From NCBI RefSeq assembly GCF_000687475.1, contig NC_057316.1, forward strand, positions 6,324,001 to 6,388,000: DNA of 64,000 bases, in the 5' to 3' direction. This document shows positions 35,374 to 47,165 of this stretch, piece by piece. A program made the position numbers and the translations under genes. Source of the DNA: Ustilaginoidea virens (lineage: Eukaryota; Ascomycota; Sordariomycetes; Hypocreales; Clavicipitaceae). The notes under the pieces are model-generated. The model was not told the DNA's origin. It did not search any database and was given only the letters and a program-made list of their open reading frames with translations. Positions within the stretch are counted from its first letter, which is position 1, and every line of letters starts with the position of its first letter.

Positions 35374-37834
35374 TGCCTTTGTCAGCGACAAGGGGGAGCC
35401 TACCTTGTCGCCGCCAAGCCTATGCCTGCCACGAGGACAAGCAGAATTTGGCAGACCAAGGCAAGCTTCAATGCTACAGTCCCCCTTTCCACGGATGTAC
35501 CAAGAGGTATCGTATCTAGCAAGGGGGTATTCTGACAAGGTACCCCAACACCGTTCACCATGCGGTGAGCTCGCCCAAGAAGGCCAAGCAGGCAAGGTTA
35601 CCTGTTATCCATCAAGCAAGAATCCATCTCGTTGCGATTCATGAACCAGGTGCCGGTGAGTTGAGGGCAGAGGTAGAGAGAGACGTATGTACGTGGGTGA
35701 ATGCCGCTTCACGGTGCCTTTTCCCTTTCCCCGCTGATAATAATCATCTCTACAGTGTCTGCACGAATGGTTATCCTTTCTTCCTTGACAGTATGACCAT
35801 CTTTCCAGCACCTCTAGTCTGTGAATAGCAGTGCGGACGCATGGCTGTGATGATATCCTTCGGATGCTGCTACATAGGATATGCAGCCTTTGCACCAGCC
35901 AGATCCTTCGGGGCTGCAAAACAAAAACTGCTGCCTACCATGCAACAAGAGGGTCCCGCTAGTGGCGGCGTTGGCCTGCAGTAACGCGTTTCAAAAGTCA
36001 TCAATGGCATCGGCCTGGCTGCCCGATGAGCGGAGGAGTGGAGGCCAAACAAAGAAAATTCGCCGAGTGATGACGCTGGATGTGCCAAACGACCCTCGCC
36101 GCTGCTGCAGATCGAAGCAGAGGAACTTTCAAAGACCGATGCAGTTCTCGGGTGTTTTGGAAGCTGATGTCCTGCTCAATCTTTCGTGCTCTCCTCTCCA
36201 CGAATCAACTGCCATTGGCTGCAAAACATGGCGAGCAACAGTGCGGCAAAACCTCATTGGCCAAGATGAAGGTGGTTGGCTACCTGTGCCATTGTTCATT
36301 TTCAGAATAGCAACAACGCACCGATATGACGGACTTGTTGTTGTTGTTGTTCGTCTTGAGAAGGAATAATAGGGAACAGGACCCGCATTGCGTTCGATAT
36401 TAGGTTACCAGCACCGCCTATGGCTGGCTCTTGGCCACTTGACGAGACGAAATTGTGTACACGCGTGATGTGATGGTTCATCTGCGTGTTCGATCTACAG
36501 ATGCGAGCACTGACGACGAATGACGGATGCAGTTGAAATTTGCAAGGGGCTGGGCATTCTTGGCAGAACTCGCTAGTCTGAAACTCTTGATAGATTGCTT
36601 GAGCAATGTACTTGAAGCAAAATTTGCATTGCAAAAAAAAACATGAGCTGCAGCAGCATCATGGGCGAAGCAGCATGACAATCAATATATCACGTCACCA
36701 TTAGAGGCAGAAAGGTGACCTGTTTATGCGACCAAGGCAGTCTACATGGCCCATCCGCCCGAAAGAGAAGCCTAGAGGGGGGGGGAGGGCGGGTTTCTTC
36801 CGGAGGACCTCAGCTATGCCCAAACTCTGTTCGATGGTTCTCCGTTGATGCCGCAATGTCGCAGCGTTCCCTTGGTTCGTAACGTACAGCCCAAGTATTT
36901 GTAGCAGGTCGGAGGATTTTTAATCAGAATGATATGATGATATGAGTCGCAAATAATTGCAACTTGGCGCAGCACGCAAGAGCGAACGGCCCAATGGGGG
37001 GATCCAACTGTCCGCGTCACGCCGGGACCGCCAACGGGTTCGAGTGAGTCGAGTCAGTGAGAAGGAGAGAGGAGGCTGCTGGTCCCTTTCCCCCCCTCAT
37101 CTTCCGCCTAAAAAAAAAAAAAAAAAATTGCATTCGAGGGGGGATTTGATCAGGCCGACGGCGAGACCATACTCTGACACGACAGAAGCCAGACAGCTGT
37201 CGACGGCAGACGGCCAAGGGAGTTAGTTGGCTGAGTTGGCCGAGTACGATTCATGCGCATGAGTAAGGGTTATATCATTTTGTCCACGGGGACGCGGTAC
37301 TTTGGATGATTTAGGTACCTGGGTACTTTTCTTGGGGAGGATGGGTACACACGTACATGGCTAGTGCTGTTCATGTACGGAGTACGTACCCTGGGTTGGT
37401 GCAGCAGCAACGGCGACGACTAATAATAATAATTATAAATGGTGAGGCAAATAACCGGCCAAATGCATTGGGTGCCGAATAGGTTTGGCAAACCAGCAGG
37501 TGACAGACAGCCCGTGCTATGCATTATTATTTTTACAGGGGACCTGACCTTGACCTTGGGTTCCGCCAGGGTTGCGGGCGCAGCAGAGTGCGAGAAGAGA
37601 GTCGCGAAGAGAATTGCAGGTAGAGAGTCGTCGCAGGTGTTCTATTCTCTCTTCCTTTTTTTCCTTTTTTTTTTTTTTTTTTTTCTTTCCCCCCTGGGTG
37701 TGATGGATGGTTCGGCACGGCAGGTGCGCGTTTGCGAGAAGAGGGTGGGATGGCATCATGGCAAACAAGCATTACTAAGTTGTCGAGGCACTAAAGTCGT
37801 GATTTGATTTGCCCCATTTGAAGCGAAAAAAAAA

Positions 37835-37870
37835 GGGAAAAAAGGGAAAAAAGGGAAAAAAGGGAAAAAA
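37835..37870. repeat. GGGAAAAAA 9-bp array x4
   Basis: Four perfect copies of GGGAAAAAA, continued by GGGAATAAG and an A-run. Confidence 0.85.
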
Positions 37871-38151
37871 GGGAATAAGAAAAAAAAAAAAAGTTTAATG
37901 GGCAAGTGTTGTCGTCATGCACAGCCGACAGACAACCAACACAGCACCCCAACACCAAGACGCAACGCAACACCCCCTCGTACAGTGCGCATGGGAGGCG
38001 GCCTTGGCACCGTGCAGGGAGCGGCATGAAGAATGCGGATTGGCCGCTTTGGCTGATCGGACAGTGCGGCAGGCCGCCATCCAGTCAGACGACGCTGCTA
38101 GTGCGCTCGGAGGGCGCTTGGAGAAACCCTAGTCGTGACGGGACGAAAAGT

Positions 38152-38289
38152 GCAAGGCAAGGCAGGGCAAGGCAAGGCAAGGCAAGGCAAAGCAAGGCAA
38201 AGCAAGGCAAAGAAAAGCAAAGCAAAGCAAAGCAAGGCAAGGCAAGGCAAAGCAAGGCAAAACAAAGCAAGGCGAAGCAAAGCGAAGCA
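38152..38289. repeat. AAGGC/AAAGC pentamer tract
   Basis: About 27 degenerate pentamers (AAGGC, AAAGC, AAAAC) in tandem. The long Lys/Ala/Gln frames over it are produced by the repeat. A CCTTG array, the reverse complement of the same unit, recurs at 44246-44280. Confidence 0.85.
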
Positions 38290-39374
38290 GCACGGAAACA
38301 AGGTGATGATGCCGCGCTGCAAGAAGCAGGAATCAATTGCCAACTGCGCGCGCCCCCCCCCCAACGTCCCCCCCCAAGCCAACGAAAACAGGAAGCCGAC
38401 ACAGTAGAGACCCTGCTGCTGCTGTACGGTGCGGTGCGGTGCGGTACGGATTACAGCGCATCAGCAGTCAGCAGGAGGTGGTTTTTTTTTTTGTTGTAAT
38501 GTGAACGAACAGTGAGCCGGGTGACGCGTGTTGGTCGTGCCGTCTACCTCGAGTCTGGCCCTGCCTGGCACGTCTCTGCGTCGGGGTGTCTGGGCCAGTG
38601 TCAAGTCCAGTGTCGAGTCCAGTGTCGAGTCCAGCGTGATTTGCGTGACGTACCCTGTCGCGCTCGACTGGAATCCCCCAAGGGCCTAGTGCGTCGCCCT
38701 TCTGCAGGGTACCTGGTACTTTGCCGCCATGTCTCCCCTCCCTCGTGTTTGGACCTGCTGGGCCGGCCCAGCCAGGTGCCAGGTGCCAGGCGCCAGGCTT
38801 CGTCGCTCTACTCCCACACCCCAGGCCTGCTCTGCTGCCTCCAGTCTTGCTTGTTCTTCATCCTTTCTCCAGTCCCTGTCACTGTACTGTGCTTGCCGAT
38901 GCTCGCCCTGCCCTCTTCTGTCGTCCTCTCCCCAGCCTCTCTCTTCGCTTCTTCTCCCCCTTTTCTCTCCTCCTACATCACTCCGTTCGTGGCAGACATT
39001 GTTCGTGCAATCCTCATCAACCCGAGTAAACAGCCTTAAGTCCTTTCCCGTACCCCCTTTGCGCCAGATCGCGCTTGAATGACCAAACTCGGTCACGGAT
39101 CACTGGCGCGACACGCAAACACAAGCTGGACACATAGAAAGACACCAGGCCTCTTGTCCGGTTTTTTTTTTTTTTTTCTGGGCCCAGCACCCTTATCTAC
39201 TTGTGGTTCTTGAAGGGATCCACTTGCCACTGTCGAACAAGCATCACAACGGTTCCGCCGCAAAATCCACCACACCAGAGCCAGAGACAGCGCCAGAGCC
39301 AGAGCCAAATCGCTACGTTGGGTTTTCCCTTGCGCATGCCCACTTTTTTCCTCCTCTCGTCACCTACCACACGC

Positions 39375-39444
39375 ACTCTTCCCACTCTTTCCACTCTTTC
39401 CACTCTTTCCACTCTTCCCACTCTTCCCACCCTTCCCACTCTTC
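39375..39444. repeat. CACTCTTTC/CACTCTTCC 9-10-bp array
   Basis: About seven pyrimidine-rich units in tandem, some 520 nt upstream of the C2H2 factor start codon and probably part of its promoter or leader. Confidence 0.8.
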
Positions 39445-39960
39445 TGGCTCTGTTGACCCTGCTCACGGTTGTACCTGGCAGTAACCTCTGTCCCTCCGCC
39501 CGACAAGAAAAAAAAAAATTCTAGTCCCGTGGAAAGAACCGAATAAAAAAAATAAAAAGGATCCGGACCCATTTCTCCACTCTGAACCCTTCCCCGAACA
39601 CACACCAACCACACCTTTGAAAGACGGGACCAGCTTTCCGAGCCTCATTCAATCCACATCAGCGGAAAACCCGTCCTTCATCCTGCCTACTCGCTCCTCG
39701 GCGTGGGCCCTCGCAGCCAGCATTCCTTTTTTTTTTTCGAGGTTTTTTTTTTTTTTTTTTTTTTTACCTTTCCACTTTCGATCTCTGTCATCTAGATTCG
39801 GATCTTTCATTGTCGAATCTCTCCACCTGAGGATCATCGGCCCTCTTATTGTCGCCGGAATTGTTTCGCGTCTTTGCAACCGCCTTCACCACTTTACCGC
39901 GTCGGCGACCGCCATCATACTCATTTGTTTTGACACGAGACACGCGTCCCGCGCAGTAGT

Positions 39961-42900
39961 ATGGACGGCTCTCAGTATCCGACGAATGGTATAAACGGGT
40001 CATCTGGGGCACAGACATACCCTTCTCCCAGCGACATCTCCCCGAATCAACTGCAGACGGGATCACCACTTCCCCAGACCCTGCCGCCTCTGCAGCCTCC
40101 AACTGCGGCCATGCAGCCTCTCTACGGTAGCCACCCGCACACGCCGCGGACCAGTACTCCCAACACGCCAACCTCGGCGTCCAACCTGCCGAGCTACCAA
40201 AACACTTCGCAACCTGCGCCGCGACCCGCCGTTTACTCGATGGCTCAAAACCCATATCCTCCCAACCAAGGCTATGGCACTTCGGCGCCCATGATGCCTC
40301 AGACGACCACGGCCGCCTCTCATGCGCAGCCTATTGCTCCCGCCCCAGCTGGTGGGCGAGGTCCTCCAGTCCTTCGTCCTATGCCACCCGGGGGCATCAT
40401 GGCGCAACCCGGCGTCTCCTCGCCTTATGGACCTGGATCGATGATGCAGCCAAACAATGTTCTTCACGAGGGCGACCAACCAACCCATGTTGTAGGATCC
40501 CAGGGTCGCCGAGGAATTCTGCCCAGCGCACCGGGCCGTCCGGCCGCCCCCACCGCTGGCACTGGCGCAAAGAACAACATCATTCCCGTCAAGGATGCCG
40601 ACGGCAAGTTCCCTTGCCCACACTGCACCAAGACTTACCTGCACGCGAAGCACTTGAAGCGCCATCTTCTTCGTCGTAAGTGGACTACCCCCGGTCGTTG
40701 ACGCGGGAGAAGAATTCCCTCCCTGGTCTTGTCACTCGTCTCTCGTCTCGTTTTTTTTTTCTTTTCTTCTCGTTTATCTCTTTTTTTTTTTTCGGCGCAT
40801 CTTGCGCATGCTGACATGACGTTTTGTTGCTAGACACTGGCGACCGCCCTTATATGTGCGTGCTTTGTCGTGATACGTTTTCCCGAAGTGACATCCTGAA
40901 GCGCCACTTCCAAAAGTGCTCCATCCGTCGTGGGAACCCCACGGGAGCGAGCCACTTGTCCCACCCTCAGGCTCACGTTAAGAAGAACACCCAAGCCCAA
41001 AAGGCCGCTGGCCTCGGCAACGAGGGAGACATGCAGCACCTCAATGGCATGAACAACATGCCGGCTGATGGCATGGTTCACCCCTTTGGCATTGTCCCCG
41101 TCAACGACGGCATGAGCAACATGCCCGGCGACCAGAACCAGCTTTCTCGGTCCAACAGCCACGGCGGCCATCCCCAAGATCGTAACAATATGGCTCCGAG
41201 CATGGGTGCCCCTCAGCCCTATGGCGCCAACGTCTCCAACTCGATGAACAACCAGCAGATGCCCAGCTACAGCATGCCCCCGGGTCAGAACGGAATGCCC
41301 ATGTATGGTGGATCTAACGGGAACCAACAATCTGGCCTAGATTGGTCTCAGATGTTCCAGTCTGGTGCGCATCAACCCCTCAACAGCAATCTCTTTCATC
41401 CTCCTAATCGTGGGCAGACGCAGATCGCAACCAAAACCGGGCCTAATCACGATTCGGGGGCGGCGGATTGCAGCTCCAGCGATCCCGTCCGCTACTCCTT
41501 GTGGGGCTTATCGCCGAATACCCAAACTTCCTCCTCTCAACTTTCCAACCAGATTCTAAACTTCCTGTACCCTCCGAACGAGGCGATTGACCCTACACTC
41601 ACGGGCATGAACCCCTACTTTTCTCCTGACAATACTAAAGATTTCATTGATCAGTACCCCCACTTCCACAAGCATGTCCCGCTAGTCCACCCGAGCACGT
41701 TGCAGATACTGGAGGCGCATCCCGGGCTGACGGCGTGCATGTGCTGCATTGGCGCGTGCTACTCGAAGCGTGTCGTGCTTTCAGACGTCCGGGACATGAT
41801 GGAGGCTCTTTGGACCGCCATGGAGCGTGACTACCACATCCTTTCCGAAGAGAGCTTGCAAGACGGGCACGTCGCCCAAGTCTGCGAATCCAGCGTCGAA
41901 GAACTCCAGGCAGTCCTGCTGACAAGCATTCTTCATCTGGGTAACGGAACTTGGCAACAGAAGCAGCGTGCCCTGCACAAATGGCCCATGGTTGCGGCGC
42001 AGGCCCGCCGTTTGGGCTTGCTTGTCCTATCCGGGGATGCGTCGGCTTACTCTGTGACGCGTCCGCGTCGTTGGAAACCCGGCTCGCGCGAGACAATGCC
42101 GGCCGAGTTTGACTGGGTGGCGTGGATCGGCCAGGAAAAACGCGTTCGCTTGATGCACGCTCTTCTCGCATACGACGCCATTTCCGAGTCTGTTTTTGGC
42201 TGTCCAGCCCAGTTCGACCCATCGGAAGCCTACATACCACTCCCCTGCGATGACGCTGCCTGGAACGCCAGAAGCAGGGACGAATGTCGTCGCGCCCTCG
42301 GGCTGATCCAGGAACGTTCGTCTACCGCCCCCCTGTTCTCGGGTGCAATGCATCGCGTGGCCGGACCGGAATTCCAAGCCGCCCGCCACGTGCTCTTTGA
42401 TCGCGGCGTTGAGCTCAAACCAGGCAGCATCAATGTTCTCGGCAAAATAGTGCTAGGCATCACCCTCATCGCGACCATCCAACAAGCATTCAAGACGGGC
42501 AACGTAAACTTGACACTCTCGGGGGGTGAGCTGATGTCCTTGGACTGGGTCGTGCCCATGCAAGGCGACAACCCCTGGACATGCCCGCCAATGCCGCCGC
42601 AGGCGAGGCTCAATTTGGACTCTGAAACGGCGTCCTTGCTGCTGTCTGCAGTAGACAAGCTGCAGAGGAGTTGGCATCAAGACATGGCAGCAGGCATCCC
42701 CTACGATGGGAAGAGCGATGCAGTGGTTCGGAACGGCTTGACGCTGCCTGCGATGGCGCATTACTTGCTGTCAAGGGCTCCGTGTGCAGATTCGGAAACG
42801 AACAACAAGGCTCGGGCTGGCGGCATGTGCAATGCCTGGCACTTTGTATGGGGGAAAATATCAGAACTCGGATCCAACAACAACAACAACAACTGCAACA

Positions 42901-43037
42901 ACAACAACAACATTGGAGATTTATCATGTGAAGTACAGGAAGCCAACAAACACGTTGGCGATGAGGAATGGAACTTTGAATTGGCAGGAATTTTTGGCTC
43001 AGTCCCACATGAGTCGGATGGCGCTGGAACAGCTTGA
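39961..43037 (+). CDS. C2H2 zinc-finger transcription factor with fungal middle-homology domain
   Basis: Exons 39961-40675 and 40834-43037 (972 residues); the splice falls inside finger 1 and recreates its last His (HLLR-H-TGDRP). Finger 1 is CPHC-x12-HLLRH, at about residues 219-239. Finger 2 is CVLC-x12-HFQKC, with Cys in place of the last His. The N-terminal 210 residues are Pro/Gln/Ser-rich and disordered, and a Met/Asn/Gln/Gly-rich linker follows the fingers. From about residue 420 a fungal-specific transcription-factor domain is visible (IDPTLTGMNPYF, ACMCCIGACYSKRV, KWPMVAAQARRLGL, WIGQEKRVRLMHAL). An AAC run near 42880-42912 encodes polyAsn. The layout resembles RsrA/Klf1-type regulators of stress and quiescence; that orthology is only a guess. 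It is nuclear by inference. The long leader has poly-T at 39722-39767. Confidence 0.92.
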
Positions 43038-44282
43038 AGTCTGACTGATGGCTTAGCTGAACCCCCGCAGGCGCTTGTTAATGGAGGCAATATGATACGA
43101 CTCGACCAAAAGCATTCAGGGTGGTGGCTGCATTTGGAGGCGTTGAGATTTGAGGGTATTATTATTATTCCGTCGTTTCTTTTTTTTTTTCCTCCCCCCC
43201 CGTCTCTTGCCCCCCCTTTTTTCTTTCCCCCTTTTTATTTCCTACTTTTTCGTGTTCCTAAATGTTTGCTTTTCTCGTCTTTTGCTGCTCTTCCTTCCCT
43301 TTTGCTCTCTGCCCACTCCTTGGGACATTTTGACATGGACCGAGGTGCATACCACGCGACAGGCAGGGATGTCCCAACCTTTGCATTATTTGCACGATTG
43401 TTTTACCTTTTGGCTTGCGGAAATTCGGTGGTGGTCCCTCAGTTGCGCACACTGCATTGTTTTCTTTTTCTGGAAGAATAGACTGAGGCCCAGGAGTTGT
43501 TACTGCATTACTAGACTTTGATCAAGATAGAATCGGCGGTCGGTCGGTCGGCTACTTTTGTTTTCCGATGGAAGGTTTCACGACGCTTGTCTGGCCTTGG
43601 CTGATGACGAGCGTTTCCGCTGCGCCGTACTCTGGATGCATTGTTGCAGACGCGGTGGCAAGGTACATGAAAGGAGGTTCGATTGTGGAATTGGGTGGTT
43701 TGGCTTTTTTTTTTTTTTTACTTTTTCATTGTTTGTTCCTAGTACGAGTCCAGTATAGTACGGTTTTGTTGTTGGAATGGCGCAATGACCACGACGATTG
43801 TTTTTGCCGCATCTTTGCGTTTTCGCGTTTTCGCCTTTTTCCCCATTTTCCGCGACGAAGAGTGATTGTGTGGTATGCAGGGTTCTTCAAACACAAGAGG
43901 CCATAGGACAGACAGACAGACATGATTATGCTCGGCAGCCATGGAATTGAACAATGTTTAAGCTCTCAGCTTTGCGGGTGATGATGGACGACATGAAGAA
44001 AAGCCACGCGCCCAGCTGCGCAGAGGGAGTGACAAGAAGCTGCTGCTTGATACCGATCCAAGCCAGTCCCTTGGATGGCTGTAGATGAGACGCGAACGGT
44101 CTGCCCACCGCCCAGCCGCCCAGCCAGTCAACCAGCAGATAATACATCGTAGAGAAATTGCACAGAGCACATTGATGCACAGCAGTCCGTCCGTACAGCA
44201 CATCCAACCCGTTCTTCACCAGCTAGCTACCTATGTAGCTAGCTGCCTTGCCTTGCCTTGCCTTGCCTTGCCTTGCCTTGCC
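43038..44282. other. Convergent intergenic region
   Basis: Between the 3' ends of the C2H2 gene and the small one-helix gene. It holds T/C-rich DNA near 43170-43250, a T-run near 43705, frames without protein-like composition, and the CCTTG array at its right edge. Confidence 0.55.
44246..44280. repeat. CCTTG pentamer x7 abutting a stop codon
   Basis: Seven perfect CCTTG copies are followed by CCTTA and CCTTGG. The CCTTA variant supplies the TAA stop of the minus-strand 72-residue gene (44283-44285). Confidence 0.9.
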
Positions 44283-44598
44283 TTACCTTGGCCGCCCGTC
44301 GGGACTGGGCTTCGGCTTCTCCACGGCCGTGATTTTCGGCGCCCACTTCCACAGGGCCTCCCTGTCCTGGTCCGAGGGCGCGAAGCCGAACGTTTCCTCG
44401 GCGCGGTCCGACAGGTACGTGCCGGCGAGGGACCAGGCGATGATGCCGGCGCCGAGGCCGGCGCGGGCCCGCGGCGAGAGGTTCTTGTACGCCCTGGATT
44501 TTTCTGAGGGTCAGCTGGCCGGGCGAGTTGGGTGGGTGCAGGTAGGTAATGTAATGTGAGCAGGTGGTTGGGCATTGGGGGAGGACGGACTTGAGCAT
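44283..44598 (-). CDS. Small conserved-looking single-helix protein, 72 residues
   Basis: Two exons, 44598-44591 (8 nt: ATG CTC AA) and 44493-44283. The 97-nt intron has a CTGAC branch site and CCAG acceptor, and the split Lys codon gives MLKAYKNLSPRARAGLG. Residues about 13-31 (AGLGAGIIAWSLAGTYLSD) form one membrane helix, followed by a charged tail (RAEETFGFAPSDQDREALWKW) with the look of a conserved short fungal protein, possibly of mitochondria or ER. Codon use is strongly GC-ending, as in real genes here. The donor GTCCGT is weak, so the first exon is less certain than the second. The function is unknown. The stop codon lies within a pentamer array. It would be missed by most gene callers. 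Confidence 0.72.
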
Positions 44599-47120
44599 GG
44601 TGGGTTGATGGGTGGTTGTTCACGGGGGTTTGGGGTGGACGCGGGCGGGCTTGGGGTGCGGGTTGAGGCTGCGGGCGGATGAATGATGGTCCGGGCGGGC
44701 GGCGGAAGGGTGCCGGCCTTGTAAGGGAGCCAGCCATCACATCACATCAATGTTTTTCTGGATTAGGGGAGGGCGTCGGCAGCCGGGTCCAGCTGCGAAG
44801 CCTCGACTTCATCCCCAGAATCCATCCTGCTGTTTCTAGCATTGTTACAACCCGAGCCAGCAAGGCGACGTCTCGAGCAGAGAAGCCTGTGTGGTGGCCA
44901 GAGGAGCGGGGAAATCTGCGTTGCAGCAAAGCGCTCTACTAATGTGGCCCTGCGGGCAGGCGATAAGCGCGCATTTATAGCAGCGAAAACATGCTGAAAC
45001 ATTTACCATCATTTAACAAAGGAACGAGTCGCGAAGTACAAGGACTACACTTGATAATAAACAACAGCCAGAATACAAACCAGGAGTCGCGGACGCACGG
45101 AGAGTCGGGTTGTGGACGGGATAGGACAGGATAGTAAGCTGGGTTGGTGGGCGTGCGGACTACGGACTACAGGCGGACAGGTTGATGTTGGGTACGGCAT
45201 GCCGGGCATGGCGTACACGTTCATACTGGGGTCTGCATCATGCATTTGTACTCCGCATGCCCAGTGTCGTTTTGGGCGGTAGGGTAGGGCCAAGTCCAAT
45301 CTTGCGCGGACCCAGGTCCAGCCGCACTTGCTGGACACATCGCTGCTGCCAGCCAAAGCCCCGGGACTTTGCAACATCGGGGCCAGGGCCAGCAGCTGGG
45401 CACGTGTTTGCTTCGATGGATGGGGCAGAAAGCAGAAGCAGGACGGATACAGCACGATGCAGCGCGCGCTCGCGTGCATGTCGACGAGAGCAGCGAGACA
45501 TGTGCTCCAGTCGAGGACGGGAAGGGAGTTACGAAATGACTGGTCCTCTGCGAGGCCTTGTCCCGAGGGTCCCCGAGCCTGAGCGGCGACAAAGCTCACC
45601 ACCACCGAATCGGATCGCACGTTTGCACAAGGCAAAAGGCGCAAACAAAGCACGCGGAAGCGCACAGAGTAGTTCCGTGCAAGGGACCCCCCAGCCGCAG
45701 ACGAGCAGACGGGGCTGGATGCGGCAAAAGAAAGTTCGCGGCTGTTGGTGCAGGGGTCGTCGGCGTCGTCGTCGTCGCATACCCCTGCTGCGCTGTTTGC
45801 TTGCCTCTTTCCTTTTTTTTTTTTCCCGGTTTTCCTCTTGGTGTTGCGTTGCGACTTGCAACGCCCAAATCCAAGGCGCACTCGTGGGGGATCGATGAGA
45901 GGGGAATGTGAGGAGCGTACGTATGTCTCTTAGGGTTTGGAAGCATAAACCCAGGACGAGGCAAAGTCCTAGCCAAGAAGACAGATACATGTCAGCGATG
46001 AAATGAATGCATTCCCCGCTCCGGTCCGGCAGAGCCAGTCTGTGGGCGGGCAACAAAAAGGGGGGGGGGGAAGCAAGGGGAAAAGGGAAAATGGAAAAGG
46101 GAAAAAGAAAAAAGGAAAAAAAAAAAAGGAAAGAAAAGGGACCAGACTGTCGTGAGCCGTGGAGGGCGCAACCACGTCGAAAGCTAGCGTCAAATAAAAA
46201 CTCCGCATGGAGGTACACGTGTGGTTGGACGGCGCTCTACCAACGGCGTCAACGGGACTAATTAGACAGCAACGAGTGTCATGTGGCGTCTCATTCTTGT
46301 CCATCGGTGCCCAGCGGGTTGATTTATTGATTTGTCAATGTGGGAGAGAGAGAGAGAGAGAGAGTCGCATTCGGAGGCGGGTGACGGTGCTTCCTAACCA
46401 CGTCGGGTGGCAGAGCGACGAGCGACGAGCGTCGAGCGTCGAGCGTCGAGCGTCGAGCAACGCTTGCCTGCCGTCAAGTGGTTTGCGACGCGACGCCATC
46501 TTTGGCCCGGCGTTGGACGGGGAGCAAGCTCGACGGATAGATAACAGATGAGTTGACTGCAACTGTTGAACTGCAACTGCAACTGCAACTGCAGGGTCGA
46601 GACGTCGGGTGGGTACATGTACCCAACCTTGTCTTGTTGCAAGTTGCATTTTCCCTCGATCCAGCAATCCATTCCGAGACAGAGAGAGGACTCGGGGAGC
46701 AGCCAGCAACGAGAGAGAGCTTGGCCGCAGGTCCCCCAATGCGGGGAATGTGATGCAGCCCTTTTCCCCCCCGTCACAGAAGGCTTCGCAAGGCTTTACG
46801 GCCGGCTCAAACCACGACGCCATCCGCCAGCTAGCCCCCTTCCTTCTGATCCGCCGCCCCGACTTGATCCGGTGCTCGACCGACCGACCCAGACACAGAC
46901 AACCTAGGGCTGGCGCTGCTGGCGCCGCCCAAGGTCTGGAATGTTGGCGCTCATCCACACGTGATACGCCCAGCGTCGGTCGGCCCATGTCCAGGAATCA
47001 GCGCTGGGTGCCCTGGGTGCCCTGGCGTGTCCGCTCGCTCTCTCCTTTGCATGAACCCCTGGGAAAGAGCGAGCAATCTCTCTGTTGCATAATCCCCTGA
47101 AAAAGAAAAGAGTGAGAACG

Positions 47121-47123
<3 letters not shown>

Positions 47124-47162
<39 letters not shown>
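47124..47162. repeat. GA dinucleotide microsatellite
   Basis: About 19 GA units in non-coding DNA. Confidence 0.9.

Positions 47163-47165
<3 letters not shown>

Larger units (their letters stand above)
27143..39960. other. 12.8-kb gene-poor region
   Basis: No frame in this stretch looks like a real gene. It contains microsatellites (28453-28491, 28711-28740, 30895-30942, 32838-32965, 37835-37870, 38152-38289), minisatellites (31117-31156, 35336-35373, 39375-39444), poly-T and A-rich tracts (28218-28240, 31659-31685, 33871-33894, 37668-37684), and many GGTACCT and GTACTCCG motifs. Weakly protein-like frames at 33397-33750 (-) and 34144-34610 (+) were not accepted. The last few hundred bases, with a CT-rich tract near 39722-39780, form the leader and promoter of the C2H2 factor gene. 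Confidence 0.5.

Noticed and set aside
35881..36369. 162-codon plus-strand frame.
   Set aside because: Mixed composition, no domain, and opposed by open minus-strand frames; the end is a GTT-repeat-derived Val run.
38085..38499. Long frames of Gln/Gly/Lys/Ala/Arg or Leu/Pro/Cys/Ala.
   Set aside because: Pentamer repeats are open in all frames; no gene.
45045..46304. Multiple long frames on both strands.
   Set aside because: None has protein-like composition or splice support; several run through CGT and A/G repeats.
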